The notes under the pieces are model-generated. The model did not search any database, was not told where the DNA came from, and saw only the letters and a program-made list of their open reading frames with translations. Position numbers and translations under genes: made by a program. A stretch of 64,000 bases of DNA, from NCBI GenBank assembly GCA_024509875.1, contig JAMPIV010012247.1:248001-312000 (forward strand), in the 5' to 3' direction. Shown piece after piece: positions 12,497 to 23,975 of this stretch (its first letter is position 1; every line of letters starts with the position of its first letter). Source of the DNA: Oreohelix idahoensis (lineage: Eukaryota > Mollusca > Gastropoda > Stylommatophora > Oreohelicidae).

Positions 12497-13606
12497 TGTT
12501 GCTACATTTATTTAAAATATCGTTAACTTTGGGTTCATTTAATTTCAAACAATAAACAATTAATTTAATTTAAAGCAAGCACATCAATAACTTCAGTTCT
12601 TACTCATGTTAAAGTTTCATCAAATAATGTTAAAGGTGAGAGAAACAAAAATAACTGAAGTTGTTATCACTTGATTATTTCTCTTCGATATTGTGGTCCC
12701 ACGGCAAAGTAAGATACTTCTACATTGAAAGAACTAGAAATCCATTATCTTCCAGATTGTTAAGTCATGTTTTTGAGTAGGAGTTAAGTGTTTGGGATTC
12801 TTACGTACGGGTCTGATTTTTTATAGACACGCTAAGTAAGCACGTTTAAAGTTATGAGATGATTTTTTACTTGGGTGCTTTGTACACTATATTTTTGGAA
12901 CATAGCTCAACTGAGTATGTGTTAGTTTTTTTTTTAAAATAAAGAAAGTGTTCAAATGTTCTTAGTAGTAGTTGGGGGAGAGATACGGGTGAGCTGAGCT
13001 CACACCTCAAGCTGATAGTTCGTGCTTGAGCGAAGATTTACTGAGTTATAGGCCTACTGAGAAACTATAATCTCTGTCAGTATGTATCTGGCAGAGCTTC
13101 GAGACGGTTTATTGTCTCGCTAGTGTGTCCAGGGTGTGTTTTTGAAGGGAATAGATTCATTATGGATTATTAGCACATGTTTGACATTGTAACTTTGGAT
13201 ATTTGCTAATGCAATGTATAGTGAGTTGCTGTGAACGCAACCAATTTCATTCTGGATTATTACCACATGTTTGACATTGTAACTTTGGATATTTGCTAAT
13301 GCAATATATAGTGAGTTGCTGTGTATGCAACCAATTTCATTCTGGATTATTACCGCATGTTTGATTTCAACAATTGACTGTTCCTTGATTCGCTATTCAT
13401 GCGATCTGATTCATTTTATAACCTGTGACAATGTACTATCCGTGATGTCAATGTTGCTGTGATCAATAAATGGTGTATGCGTTGGAAAAACCTTATTCGT
13501 CTTACCCGTTGGTGGATTTCCTGACCTTACGTTACTGTTGTGTTGGTGATAACAGAATATAAAGAAACCTAAAGAACTCATGACATTCGCTCATATATAT
13601 ATTACA
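12497..13606 (+). repeat. Probable 5' LTR of element F
   Basis: Proposed from TGTTGCT at 12497 (compare TGTTGC starts of the B and D LTRs) to TTACA at 13606. AATAAA lies in gatcaataaatgg near 13464, and a short stretch (atgttgctgtgat) is shared with the D LTR. About 1.11 kb, close to 1.08 and 1.15 kb in D and B. No second LTR is present, so both ends are inferred. Confidence 0.4.
13158..13375 (+). repeat. 90 bp tandem repeat, about 2.4 copies
   Basis: Units start at 13158, 13248 and 13338 (partial), each beginning catt.tggattatta. They lie within the proposed F LTR. Confidence 0.9.
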
Positions 13607-14593
13607 ACTGTCGGCGACTACAGTAAGCCCGACCTTACTGGCATTGTCAGGGGTACTACACCACAACACCCACCACAAACATTCAACAATAACAGAAACA
13701 CTAACAGAACAGCTTGTACGAATTTCTACACACAGTAACAGAAGTGGTGTCTCCAGTGATATGGGGTGAGATACCAAGTACAGATGCAGGATTTAACAGA
13801 AGGATATAATCATACAGAAGTTCAACAGCATTCCCCAGAACATCCACTAACAGAATTTTTTCTGCTGTACAAGTCAAAATATACAGTGTTGCCAGTGCGA
13901 GTTTTCGTGAACAAGTTTCAACTAGACGTCAACTGTTACCTTTCAAGACTTTAGAAACGAGGAGTTCAAGTACCTGTACACCGTGTGACACCCGATGCCC
14001 ATCGTTGTCGTTGTCGCGAAGGCCGGGAATTCTTTTTTGAAGATAAGTGTTTTTTTTTTGTATGTGCACTGTGCCACTGTATGCGTTAGCGAGCCTTTCT
14101 TTATAATGTGTACCATTTTTTCTTCTTAGTGTTATTTATACAGTATGTTCCATGTTTTATGCGGGTTTGGTTGGGAGGTGACTTACGGTAGGAAATATCC
14201 CAATTTTTTCATTCCAGGGCCTACGTAAGCGTTCTTTAGGGACATTTTTGCAGATTTCCCGCAGCGGAAATTCCAGCATTTTTGCTGAAGGATTTTCAGT
14301 CCACTGTGTTTGGTGATCTGTGACACCATTGTTTAGGTGTGACGAACTGTTTTATTGTCGTTATTGTGGTATTTTCTTTGTACCTTAGTTTCTTGATTAA
14401 TTTGTTTGTGATTGTCATTCTCAATCTTACTATCATGTATTTCCTGTCCTAAGGTTAAATGATTGATTTATAATTATATGCTATATTTGTATACAAGTTC
14501 TATTAATAAGGACTTGCCACCCACTAAATAGGGATAAAGTTAATTTCTTGCAAAATATCCTACATAAGTTAACTACTTATAAAATCAGGCATA
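13607..14593 (+). other. Element F leader
   Basis: About 1 kb without coding signal between the proposed LTR end and gag. A primer site may lie at 13607-13625 (ctgtcggcgactacag), but this is weak. Confidence 0.4.
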
Positions 14594-15432
14594 ATGTCTA
14601 GTTTGGACTATTTCATCAAGCAAGGGAAGGCGCTTGGTATGGAGCCTGAAGAGTTGAAACAATTTGCACTTGTTGAGTATGCGAAAGTACAGGAAGCTGA
14701 AAAAAATAAACTTTAAATGGAAACTGAAAAATTTAAACTTCAAATGGAAGCTGATGACAAAAAACTTCAAATGGAAGCTACTGAGAACGAAAACCGTAGA
14801 CTTCACTAGCAAAAGTTGTTCTCTAAGGAACTGGAGAAAATGAAGGTAACGAATGAAAATAATACACACAATGCTACGGACACTCAAACAACTTCACATA
14901 GGACCAATTCTAATTTTTATAAGATCAGATTGCCTCCTTTTAGACCTATCTCCGATGACGTCTTATTCTATCTGAATAGATTTGAACTCACATGTGAGTC
15001 TCACAAAATAGATAAGTCGGAATACTGTACACGACTTATGGAACTACTTTCAGGTGAGGCTATGACAGCTGTAAGTATGTTGGAAGGACCTGACAAGAAT
15101 AACTACGATACTGTCAGAGCTGTGTTATTAAAAAGAATACCAACTTGATGAAGACGGCTATCGTCTCCGCTTTAAATCTCTGTTGCCGGAGACTGGAAAA
15201 GATTTTTCTGAATTTATAGCAAATATTCGTCTTACGTTCTCACGTTGGGTTGAGCTCTCAAAAACTGAGCACACATATGAAGCCCTCATGGACTTATTGC
15301 TTCGTGATAAAGTCATGTCGTCAGTTAACACTTCTTTTCTTTCCTTTCTACATGAGCGAAAGCTTACAAACTTGAACGACATGGAACAATATTTTCGCTA
15401 ATACGTAACGGCACACCCAAATGTAATTGTTG
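14594..15432 (+). pseudogene. Element F gag, truncated and broken
   Basis: Starts Met-Ser-Ser-Leu-Asp-Tyr-Phe-Ile-Lys-Gln-Gly, alignable with the gag starts of B and D. A coiled-coil stretch with two in-frame stops (about 14714 and 14807) is followed by the capsid region 14816-15148, a one-base insertion near 15137, and the capsid C-terminal half 15183-15401 (Arg-Trp-Val-Glu-Leu-Ser-Lys-Thr-Glu), ending at a stop where B and D have Gln. Homology ceases at about 15432, so protease and pol are missing. Confidence 0.85.
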
Positions 15433-16275
15433 GCTACTTCCGTTTTCCGGTTTAGTGGCAGCCATCTTTGCTCCACCATGTGACTGGACATAAGGGAGTG
15501 TTTTTTTCTCTTATTTTTAGTTTCATGTTCTCTACTTAATTCTCATTTTCTTTCCCTCCTGTCTCTTGTTTGTCTGTCCTGACGAAGGCCTTGTGGCCGC
15601 AACGTAGGTTTTTCTTGTCCTTTCTCTTTGTAAGACGTATTACTATTTGAGTGTTTTTGTATTTTTTTTTAATTCAACCGAAGAATAATACAAAGTGGTT
15701 GACTTCTTGCTATGTAAGTAGATTATGCACCAGAATCTGGATTATATACCACATTCAAAGCTTTACTGGAGAAGTATACTTCAGGGAACAGTTTGATACG
15801 ATTTACAAGTGAAAACTGTGTAACAATGATTGATACTAACGGCACGCTCTAGAAGTACACATGGAAGGATGTTCCAGGCGTGTTTGTCCTTGGCTAGTTA
15901 TGTCATTATGTGCTGTTTTCGCTACCATGCAAATAATTTTCTTTCATTATCGTTCGAAGCTAAAAAAATATGTTTTAAAAACAGTTTTGATTTTGTTGTT
16001 CATGAAATGCTGAAAGTCAGAGACACAATTCTTCAGCTGTGTAAAAAACGACGGTTTTTCTCATGAAGCAGTAGTGAGCATAATCTTTGAGCAATATTGT
16101 GACGGTATTGCTTCCCCTGCTTTGCAGTAGTGGTCCAACAGTGGCCAACACTCAAGAGTATCTAATATGGGCTTCAAAGTTATTTACCTTCGCACAAGAT
16201 TACTTTTGGTAGAGATGTAGATAGAAGGGTGAAGACAAAGGGAGTCTTCACAAGATATTCAGATAAGCGAAAACA
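15433..16275 (+). other. Non-coding; hammerhead-like motif at 15579-15605
   Basis: No gene. 15579-15605 reads ctgacga, then an aggcc/ggcc stem with ttgt loop, then gcaacg. It resembles the hammerhead core found in Penelope-like retroelements, with one core change (gcaa for gaaa). The rest is AT-rich without recognisable content. Confidence 0.35.
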
Positions 16276-16755
16276 ATGCTGCTTTGGCTGAGCACGTTAA
16301 TTCTAGAATCTGCCGACAACTTTTGTGAAGGAATTAAGCACTTATTAATTTCAACATGCCTAAGAAAAATGCTCCGAATCTTTTGGCGGAATACCATCAC
16401 CAACCAAGATCTGCTTACTCGGAGCAAGCAAGAGGACATGCACACCATCATAGCTGGCAGACGCTGGAGTTGGGTTGGCCATGTCCTCAGAAGAGACGCC
16501 GATGCCATCACAAGAACAGCTATGCTATGGACCCCCTGACGGAAAACGAAAGAGAGGCCGACCAAAAACAACTTGGCGGAGGACTGTGGAGGCTGAGATG
16601 CAAAGAATGAACCAGAGTTGGGGCACTGTACGAAGGATGGCCGCCGACCGAGCAAAGTGGAATCAATTTGTTGTTGCCCTACGAGACGTCACCAGGCGTA
16701 ATGGCCACTGACTGCTTCGATGGTCAGCGGCTAAGGATCAAATAAGAAGAAAAAT
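16276..16755 (+). mobile_element. LINE 3' end fragment
   Basis: Encodes the conserved C-terminal tail of an invertebrate non-LTR RT: Trp-Val-Gly-His-Val-Leu-Arg-Arg, then Gly-Lys-Arg-Lys-Arg-Gly-Arg-Pro-Lys-Thr-Thr-Trp-Arg-Arg, ending Arg-Arg-Asn-Gly-His stop at 16711. A frameshift near 16538 separates the halves (16276-16539 and 16475-16711). A short A-rich tail (aataagaagaaaa) follows. Confidence 0.82.
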
Positions 16756-17398
16756 TTCAACTCGTTCAAACCCCTGATTTACTCAGTGGAGTTCTTACTA
16801 TTCTGGTATAGCTCTGTTTAGAGTGTGTGTAGTAAATTGACTGAGACAAACATGCAGTCGAAGTTAAATTTGTAACATTACAAATAGCAAAATTTAATAA
16901 TCACTTTAGGTTTTACCAGTTTGAAAATAAATTGAATAGTTTATAAGAAAAAGTTTCATTATTGATTTATAGGAGAGATGATGTGGAAAAAGTTCACTTT
17001 GGCAGCATATATTTTTCACCTAGCTTATAAAAGTAGTTTCTGCTCCCTCTGATGGGTTCTTTTTACTCTGCTCACACTCGTCGCTGGTAAAGGTTAAAGA
17101 CACTGCACGTTCCTAGAACTTCAAGGAGTAGCAGCCAAGCTGGTCCTGCCTCTGTTTATAAGGCCCTCTTATGACGGCGTCTCGCACAACGTCAGTCCAC
17201 TTCTATCTTCACTTGGTTCCAGAGATAGTACTTTCTGCTTGTACCACCTATAACTGTGGTAAAGAATAGAAACGAAAGGCTCTTCTGAGTATTGCCTTTT
17301 CCAACCCATGGTTATGGGTCCCTATCTTCCCATTCCACCATCCCATTTATCTCAGAATTTACCCTCGATGAGAATTAAATTTAATCCCACGGGATAAA
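16756..17398. other. Spacer, nothing recognised
   Basis: No coding or structural signal; it runs to the TSD of element B. Confidence 0.5.
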
Positions 17399-17403
17399 CT
17401 TTC

Positions 17404-18554
17404 TGTAACTGTCTTTTTCTCTTGTTGAGGTGATCACTGGCCCAAGACAGTATACTTGTTGTTAGATGTGTAGTGCGAGCGTATGATGAACTGAGTGTGG
17501 GTGCGAATGAAGGCGCGAATGTGTTTAGGCTCGTATATATGAAGACCATGCAACCCATACTCTCACATGCAGTAGTCAAGGATGCTTGGACACTGCAGGC
17601 ATGTTTCAAGACATTTATTGACGAGAACACACATAGTATCAACAGGAACAGTCAGTGTAACAAGGTCATGCTGACCGGAAATCGATAGGTATACATTTGG
17701 CATTCAAAAGGTAAACATCGGAACAGACGTGCATGGTCAATAGCAAAGTTCTTCAATAATGACAGTTCGTAGCGTCGCCCTTGGCATCTCTGACTAAACG
17801 CGTCAGATGCCTTAGTCACTTTGACACCTAGGTGCAACTTGGCATTCCCCGCCAATTGCACATTATCAGGCTGTAGTATAATAGCCGAAAGCACAGGCCT
17901 CGTTCTGACGTCGGCTGTGTACTTCTGTTAAATAGGTTATCATCAATCCTGCAGTAATGCTTATTGTAGACATAAATCCCGCCAATCTGCGGTTCCCACA
18001 ATATATCTTCGTCACTGGATTTCTGGACAATATAAAGACTAACAGTCTTGGATGGCTACCTCGAGCACAAATATATAAGTTCTGAAATATATAGGATCGG
18101 TGAGCTGCAGTTCACACTAAGTAATCCTTTTACATGTTCTGCCACCGAAAAGCGTAATAATGCATAAAGGTCGGTATTACCTGGAAAATGAATCCTCAGA
18201 ACATAACAAGGAATTCTGTCGTCATCCCGACGCACAGAGATTCACTGGGGAAAACTGCCATAGCAGTTACTTCGAAGATTCTCCCCGAAAAACAATGGAC
18301 TCTTGGTCCCTTCAGAAAAACAGGACCTTCCCGGCTTGCCGGAAGTATATCTCTCTCCCGCTTAAAAAACCTTCCCATAGGCCTACGCCCGAACTGTCAA
18401 CCTTTAACCCTAAAGGTCAAAACACAATGAATGAATAAACAAGGGAAGACAACCCCTAATCAACCTGACATCGCAGGTAAAGACACAATTATACTTATGA
18501 TAAAAACATAGGCAAATAACTTGACAGATGACTCCGTCGAAAATGACAGCAACA
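17404..18554 (-). repeat. 3' LTR of element B
   Basis: TG...CA ends, 1151 bp, adjacent to the TSD. On the minus strand a purine tract (aggggggtggtagtaa, 18555-18570) precedes TGTTGCTG. An AATAAA (minus) lies near 17617. Short ORFs here recur in the other LTR copy and are not genes. Confidence 0.95.
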
Positions 18555-19005
18555 TTACTACCACCCCCCTGTAAAAAAAAAATGAAATTTTTTTTTTTTA
18601 ATATGTCCATGAGCAAGATAGCACCAGTATCACTTCTGTGCTCATGCAAAAACTGAACCTAATATCAGGTACAATAGACGCATAAATAAGGCGTCTGAAG
18701 AGAATACAAATCATCTCTCAACATAGGAGAAAATATTTCCTTTAAGCCAAACAAACTAAGGGATACCATTCAAGAAACCTAAGTTGCTGGCAATACCAAT
18801 CATATATCAAACATTACTAAATAATATAATCATAGCAATATACAAATGTCAATGCTATTTTAGCAACATATCACTGATGGATGGACAAAATGAAATTTGT
18901 TAAATTATCTAAACATCATCCAAATACATTTGTATTACAACATATTATGATATTAAGGACAGACCTAAGTCTGAAAGTATATCAGGAAAAACTAGGACAC
19001 AAGAT
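18555..19005 (-). other. Element B 3' untranslated region with polypurine tract
   Basis: Between the pol stop and the 3' LTR. The tract is at 18555-18570; the rest is AT-rich. Confidence 0.75.
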
Positions 19006-21606
19006 TTAACTGGAATCATGTGGGCATCTAGACAATATGTCCGCCATCACATTATCCGAACCACGGATAGCTCGCACCGTGAAATGGAAAGGCTGAAGAG
19101 CAATAGCATAACGAGTAGATCTCGAGCTCTTCAAATCCTTACTTTGCATAGCCGTAAGAGCTTTTTGGTCGGTTTCCATAAAGAAATGCGCGCCCAGAAG
19201 GAACCTTTGTAGCTTAAGAATGGACCAAACCATAGCCAACAATTCACGGTCCAAAACCGAGTAATTCCTTTCTGCCGCATTTAGCTTCCTAGAAATATAC
19301 ATTACAGGATGCAGAGTTCCTGAATATTCCTGCATTAGTGCCGCTCCAATCCCAGTGGAAGAGGCATCACTACGAAGGACAAAAGTCTTATCAATCGTTG
19401 GTAGTCTTAAGATAGGATGAGATGAGAACAAATTCTTAACCTGATCCAATGAAGATTGGCATTCTTGGGACCAACGCACCATATTAGGAGAACCTTTTTT
19501 CAATAACGTTGAAAGTGGTGCCATAATGGAGGACAGATTCTCAATGAATCTTCCATAGAATTGTATCAATCCCAAGAGACTACGCACTTGCTTTTTCGTC
19601 TTCGGAACCGAGATATTTAATATCTTTGAAATGTTTTGGTCCTCTGTCTTCAACAGACCATGACCAACTCGATGACCTAGGAAGGAAATTTCACTAAACC
19701 CAACAAAAGCTTTAGAGGGTTTAGCAGTCAAACTATGCTCACGTAGAGTAGATAGCAATTCCTTTAGACCCAAATAGTGTTCTTCCCAAGTATCGCTGAA
19801 AAGACAGATGTCGTCTAAATATGCAATGACATCTGCACGATCTGATAGAATTCGTCGCATCATGCGCACGAAAGTCGCTGGGGCGTTCATAAGCCCGAAA
19901 GGCATAAAATTCCATTGAAACAGACCCCTAGGTGTCGAAAAAGCAGTGAGAGGTTTGGCGTGTTCCGTCAGTGGGACTTGCCAATAACCTTTCGACAAGT
20001 CTAGTTTAGTAAAGAATTTAGCTTTAGAAAGTCTAATAAGTAGATCATCTAATAACGGCATAGGTTCAGCATCGAACTTCGTAACTTGATTTAATTTGCG
20101 ATAGTCAACGCAAAGACGTATGTTATTGTCTTTCTTTCGAACAATAACTATCGACGAAGAATAAGCTGAAGTGGATGGTTCAATTATTTGTAGTTGAATC
20201 ATTTCATCCAATTCTTTCTCGACTTGTGCTTGAAAATGAATAGGTATTGGGTATGGTCTTACTCTGATCGGATTACGATCAGTAAGTATGATGTCATGTT
20301 CTATGACATCTGTGTGTCCAGGAATGTCGGTAAGGACATCCTGATATGATTGTAACGTAGAGGATACTTGACGCTGTTCCTCAAAAGACAAGTTCGAAGA
20401 GATTGTAACGTCTCTCCACGATTCCGTTGAAGTAAGTGGAATCGCAGGAAGAGGTAAGTTCACGTCAGAAAAAATAGTTTCCTCATCCTGTATAACGGAC
20501 AGGGATGAGATGTGACCATGTTGGACTGGAGAGTCGTCCGTCGCCTGGAAAATAGGCTGCAAATAGTCTGGACGTTCAATAAACTCTGTTAGCATATTTA
20601 TATGGAAGGTTTTATGCCTTCCATCCACATCGACAATATAGTCGACATCGGAAATTTTTGAGACTATAGTGTATGGACCTTTCCATGAAATGAGAAGTCT
20701 ATTCTCTCTTGAGGGCAGTAAGACATATGCTTTGTCTCCAGGACAAAGTTGACGTAGGCGTCTTTTCTTGTTAGCAAATCGCCTAGCTTTTTCTTTCGCA
20801 AATTCGGAAGATGAAGTTGCTAACCTGCACGATTCGATAATCTTTTCTCTAAGAGCTATGACATATTCATATGACGATTGTGTATCATCGTCAATACTAT
20901 CGGAAGTTATCAAATCGTGTAACAAGGACATCGGACCACGCGGTTGCGCGCCAAAGACAAGTTCGAAAGGAGAAAACCCTGTATGCTCGTTGGGAACCTC
21001 TCTATAGGCAAAGAGGACTGCAGGTAAAACCCTGTCCCAATCTTCAGGATGATCCTCCGTTATCTTGCCAAGTAAGTTCTTTAGTGTCCTGTTAAGACGT
21101 TCTACCAATCCATTGGACATTGGATGATAAATACTACTGAGAGACCTTTTAATGTCTAGCGTAGCCATTACCTGAGACATAACGTCCGAAATTAACTGAG
21201 TGCCGTGATCCGACAGTATTTCTCCGGGGAATCCCAGACGAGAAAATACGAGCCAAAGAGCATCAGCGATATCGACAGTTGATATGCTCTTCAGAGGAAT
21301 AGCCTCTGGCCAACGCGTGCACATGTCCACGCAAGTGAGGATAAATTGGTGTCCTCTGGCTGACTTAATTTTGAACGGACCAATGATGTCTATAGCCATT
21401 TTCTGAAACGGCCGAATCGGAATATCTGCAGCCTGAATAGGAGCAGCATGTCTCGGACCCCTAGACTTGACCTCTTGACAAATTTTGCAAGATCGGCAAT
21501 AAATTCGGATGTCTTTATTCACGAATGGCCAAAAAGAATGACGCAAGGACTCTAGTTTTAGTTCTGGAAAAACCCATGTGTCCAGCACACTGAGAATCGT
21601 GTGCAT
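19006..21606 (-). CDS. Element B integrase-reverse transcriptase-RNase H
   Basis: 866 open codons in the order integrase, RT, RNase H. The start shown is only the first Met after a frameshift, not a real start. Integrase core: Ala-Ile-Asp-Ile-Ile-Gly-Pro, Ser-Asp-His-Gly-Thr-Gln, Asn-Gly-Leu-Val-Glu-Arg. The GPY module lies between integrase and RT (Lys-Gly-Pro-Tyr). RT: Lys-Leu-Asp-Leu-Ser-Lys-Gly-Tyr-Trp and Tyr-Leu-Asp-Asp. RNase H: Arg-Ser-Asp-Ala-Ser, Asp-Arg-Glu-Leu-Leu-Ala, Glu-Thr-Asp-Gln. It ends Arg-Cys-Pro-His-Asp, as in D. All catalytic residues are present. Confidence 0.93.
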   Translation of the reverse strand: MHTILSVLDTWVFPELKLESLRHSFWPFVNKDIRIYCRSCKICQEVKSRGPRHAAPIQAADIPIRPFQKMAIDIIGPFKIKSARGHQFILTCVDMCTRWPEAIPLKSISTVDIADALWLVFSRLGFPGEILSDHGTQLISDVMSQVMATLDIKRSLSSIYHPMSNGLVERLNRTLKNLLGKITEDHPEDWDRVLPAVLFAYREVPNEHTGFSPFELVFGAQPRGPMSLLHDLITSDSIDDDTQSSYEYVIALREKIIESCRLATSSSEFAKEKARRFANKKRRLRQLCPGDKAYVLLPSRENRLLISWKGPYTIVSKISDVDYIVDVDGRHKTFHINMLTEFIERPDYLQPIFQATDDSPVQHGHISSLSVIQDEETIFSDVNLPLPAIPLTSTESWRDVTISSNLSFEEQRQVSSTLQSYQDVLTDIPGHTDVIEHDIILTDRNPIRVRPYPIPIHFQAQVEKELDEMIQLQIIEPSTSAYSSSIVIVRKKDNNIRLCVDYRKLNQVTKFDAEPMPLLDDLLIRLSKAKFFTKLDLSKGYWQVPLTEHAKPLTAFSTPRGLFQWNFMPFGLMNAPATFVRMMRRILSDRADVIAYLDDICLFSDTWEEHYLGLKELLSTLREHSLTAKPSKAFVGFSEISFLGHRVGHGLLKTEDQNISKILNISVPKTKKQVRSLLGLIQFYGRFIENLSSIMAPLSTLLKKGSPNMVRWSQECQSSLDQVKNLFSSHPILRLPTIDKTFVLRSDASSTGIGAALMQEYSGTLHPVMYISRKLNAAERNYSVLDRELLAMVWSILKLQRFLLGAHFFMETDQKALTAMQSKDLKSSRSTRYAIALQPFHFTVRAIRGSDNVMADILSRCPHDSS

Positions 21607-21778
21607 GCCGAAGAATTAAGGCTCTCATACACTTAGGCACAAGAATTTGCGAGTGCATAGACTTGTCCGAGTGTTGTACCATTCGTACCAATATACCATT
21701 CTTCATAGTGATATACGATTTGTGATTCGTATTTTGATTGGGATCCCCTTTCTTTGCAAGAAGGAAGAATTTCTTCAA
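21515..21778 (-). pseudogene. Element B integrase zinc-finger segment (frame-shifted piece)
   Basis: Carries the H2C2 zinc-finger histidines (His-Asp-Ser-Gln-Cys-Ala-Gly-His). It is separated from the protease upstream by a one-base loss near 21797 and from the integrase core by one extra T in a T run near 21538. In D the same sequence is continuous. Confidence 0.85.
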
Positions 21779-23538
21779 AGAAGGATCCTCTTCTGACGTT
21801 TAACAAACGAGTCATGGGAAATCACCAAGTGCTCGTCTTGGCTATCAACTTCATTACTATTATCAGATGAAGTTGGGGGATTAAGAGCTTGAGCTCTTGT
21901 CACCACTGCATTGACCGTTTGAATGTTTTTTTCTTCCCAACTAGAAATTTGTTGCGGGGTGCATTCCTTAACCCCATGAATACGACCGATTATAAGATCC
22001 GCAATAGGATTAGGAAGAAGACATGCATGGACCTCTCCTGTGAAGAAAGGAGTGTCAATCCTAATAATAGCAGTAGGATAGCTTTCCATAGTACCACCAA
22101 ATGTAACACATTTGATTGTTTTTCCAGTGGCACAGCAAGGATCTATCAGAGACTCCCTAACCCCGACGGTAGTACATCCCGAATCGAAAAGTACTGAGAC
22201 TAGCCTATCATTTATTAGACCTTTATGTAAGATGAGAGATCCTCTCCCATCATGCGCAACTGTAGCAGGTAGAGCAGGAAGAGGGTGACCACAACTTAGC
22301 GTAGATACAGTCGATGAGTCAAACAATGTTAAGCATTGGGGGCATTCAGTTGCTCTCCCAAAATCGAAAGCACAACCAGTGATAGCCCTAGAGTTACCAC
22401 TATCATTTACTGTATTACAGGCTCCATCAAACTCTTGTTGTGCAGAGTTTGCCTGTTGGAAAGGTCTTTTTTTGTTAAATCTAGGTCTGCCTCGATTATC
22501 ATTTCCCCTGTAATTATTTCGACTATCATTTCCCCTGTAATTGTTATCATATTGCCTATTGTAATCATCATTCCGGTTTGAATCCCGGTTTCTAAATTCA
22601 CCATCGTCATAATCTTGACGTCGAGAATGATTACCTCGAAAATTTGAATAGTTATTATTTGGATAGCCTTTGCGAAAGTGTCTCAAATTATTACCACTAA
22701 AACTACGAGAACTACCATCTTGTCTCCAATTCATAGACGAAGAACCATCATGTGTTGGATTACTCCGCTTCTGGGTGTAATTTTGATTACTTCCCCTATT
22801 CCAATTTTGTTGAGCACCCTGAAATTTTTTTTTGAAATTAGGGCCATATGGTGTTGCCGAAGCAGCTGGCAACCCTTCTTTCACTTTAGAATTGCTAACT
22901 GTAGCATGGGGATGCGCTGTGGCATACTGACAACAGTATTCCTCCATATCTTTTAAGTTTTTAGGCTTACGCTCATGAAGGAATGCAAGAAAAGAATCAT
23001 TAACAGATGACAAAACCTTATCTCGCAATAATAAGTCCATTAGACCTTCATATGTTTTCTCAGTCTGAGACAACTCAACCCATCGTGTAAATGTACGACG
23101 TATCTTTGTAACAAAATCAGAGAAATCTACTCCATTTTCTGGCAACATTGTCCTAAAACGAAGACGATAGTCTTCTTCTTTTAGTTGGTATTTTTTTAGC
23201 AATGCTGCCCTGACAACATCATAATTAGTCCTCTCATGTTCGACTATTGTCATAATAGTAGTCACTGTGTCACCTGTAAAAAATGGCATCAGTTGTTCAA
23301 CATATTTTTCCTTTTTTATGTTATGCGTATCGCACAAAAATTGGAATCTATCTAGATAATCTGCTACGTCATCCTTTAAAGGATTGAAATGAGGTAATTT
23401 AATCCTACTAACAAACTCCTTTGTCGTACTCGAAGTTGTTTGCTGAGCACCCGTACTCGCCAATTTCAATTTCTCTAACTCCAAAGTTGCGAGTCTTTCA
23501 TCAAGTTCCATCTTCTGTTTTCTTTCCTCATGTTCCAT
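21775..23538 (-). CDS. Element B gag (capsid, RN-rich tail) and protease
   Basis: 587 open codons. Capsid-like region (about residues 40-210), then a long Arg/Asn/Gly-rich basic segment (about 225-370) that probably binds RNA, a Cys-Pro-Gln-Cys ... Ser-Cys-Gly-His-Pro-Leu motif (about 395-420) in place of a CCHC knuckle, then an aspartic protease with Phe-Asp-Ser-Gly-Cys-Thr. The frame ends prematurely 12 residues after Asp-Ser-Phe, where D reads on. The true gag start is at 23975 in another frame. Confidence 0.9.
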   Translation of the reverse strand: MEHEERKQKMELDERLATLELEKLKLASTGAQQTTSSTTKEFVSRIKLPHFNPLKDDVADYLDRFQFLCDTHNIKKEKYVEQLMPFFTGDTVTTIMTIVEHERTNYDVVRAALLKKYQLKEEDYRLRFRTMLPENGVDFSDFVTKIRRTFTRWVELSQTEKTYEGLMDLLLRDKVLSSVNDSFLAFLHERKPKNLKDMEEYCCQYATAHPHATVSNSKVKEGLPAASATPYGPNFKKKFQGAQQNWNRGSNQNYTQKRSNPTHDGSSSMNWRQDGSSRSFSGNNLRHFRKGYPNNNYSNFRGNHSRRQDYDDGEFRNRDSNRNDDYNRQYDNNYRGNDSRNNYRGNDNRGRPRFNKKRPFQQANSAQQEFDGACNTVNDSGNSRAITGCAFDFGRATECPQCLTLFDSSTVSTLSCGHPLPALPATVAHDGRGSLILHKGLINDRLVSVLFDSGCTTVGVRESLIDPCCATGKTIKCVTFGGTMESYPTAIIRIDTPFFTGEVHACLLPNPIADLIIGRIHGVKECTPQQISSWEEKNIQTVNAVVTRAQALNPPTSSDNSNEVDSQDEHLVISHDSFVKRQKRILL

Positions 23539-23975
23539 TTTTCTAATTTCAGCCTCAGCTTTCCTCTCCTCTGCGCTTGAGCTTTCCTCTCCTCTGCAGC
23601 AGCTTGAGCTTTCCTCTCCTCTGCAGCAGCTTGAGCTTTCCTCTCCTCTGCAGCAGCTTGAGCTTTCCTCTCCTCTGCAGCAGCTTCTTTGTCTAATCTT
23701 TTTTGTTCAGCTTCAAATCTCCTTTCCTCCACCTGCATCTGCAATTTCTTTTGTTCAGCAGCAACATCAGCTTCTCTGTCTAGTCTTTTTTGTTCAGCAG
23801 CTGCTTCTCTTTCTAATCTTTTCTCTTCAGCCAGAGCTTTTTTTTCTTCTGCAGCAGCTTTTCTCTCTTCAGCAGCTAATGCTTTGTCATACTGAGCAAC
23901 AGCCCATTGTTCTAACTGTTGACCAGTCTTATCAAGGGCTCTCCCTTGTGTAATAAAGTACTCTAATGTAGACAT
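23475..23975 (-). pseudogene. Element B gag N-terminus (coiled coil), frameshifted
   Basis: Starts Met-Ser-Thr-Leu-Glu-Tyr-Phe-Ile, homologous to D and F. The Ala/Glu/Lys/Arg-rich coiled coil includes a 27 bp repeat array (23558-23688). One repeat unit has lost 4 bp near 23574, which shifts the frame; downstream gag continues in the 23538-21775 frame. Confidence 0.88.
23558..23688 (-). repeat. 27 bp coding tandem repeat in B gag, about 5 units
   Basis: Unit gctttcctctcctctgcagcagcttga minus small changes (plus strand), encoding Ala-Ala-Ala-Glu-Glu-Arg-Lys-Ala-Gln. The first unit (plus order) is 23 bp and causes the frameshift. Confidence 0.92.

Noticed and set aside
17473..18438. Several short ORFs in the B LTR (both copies)
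   Set aside because: Overlapping frames on both strands in a repeat; no coding evidence.
19006..23975. Integrase-before-RT order as an assembly or inversion artefact
   Set aside because: The same order occurs in A, B, C and D, independently inserted with their own TSDs, and within a single ORF in D.
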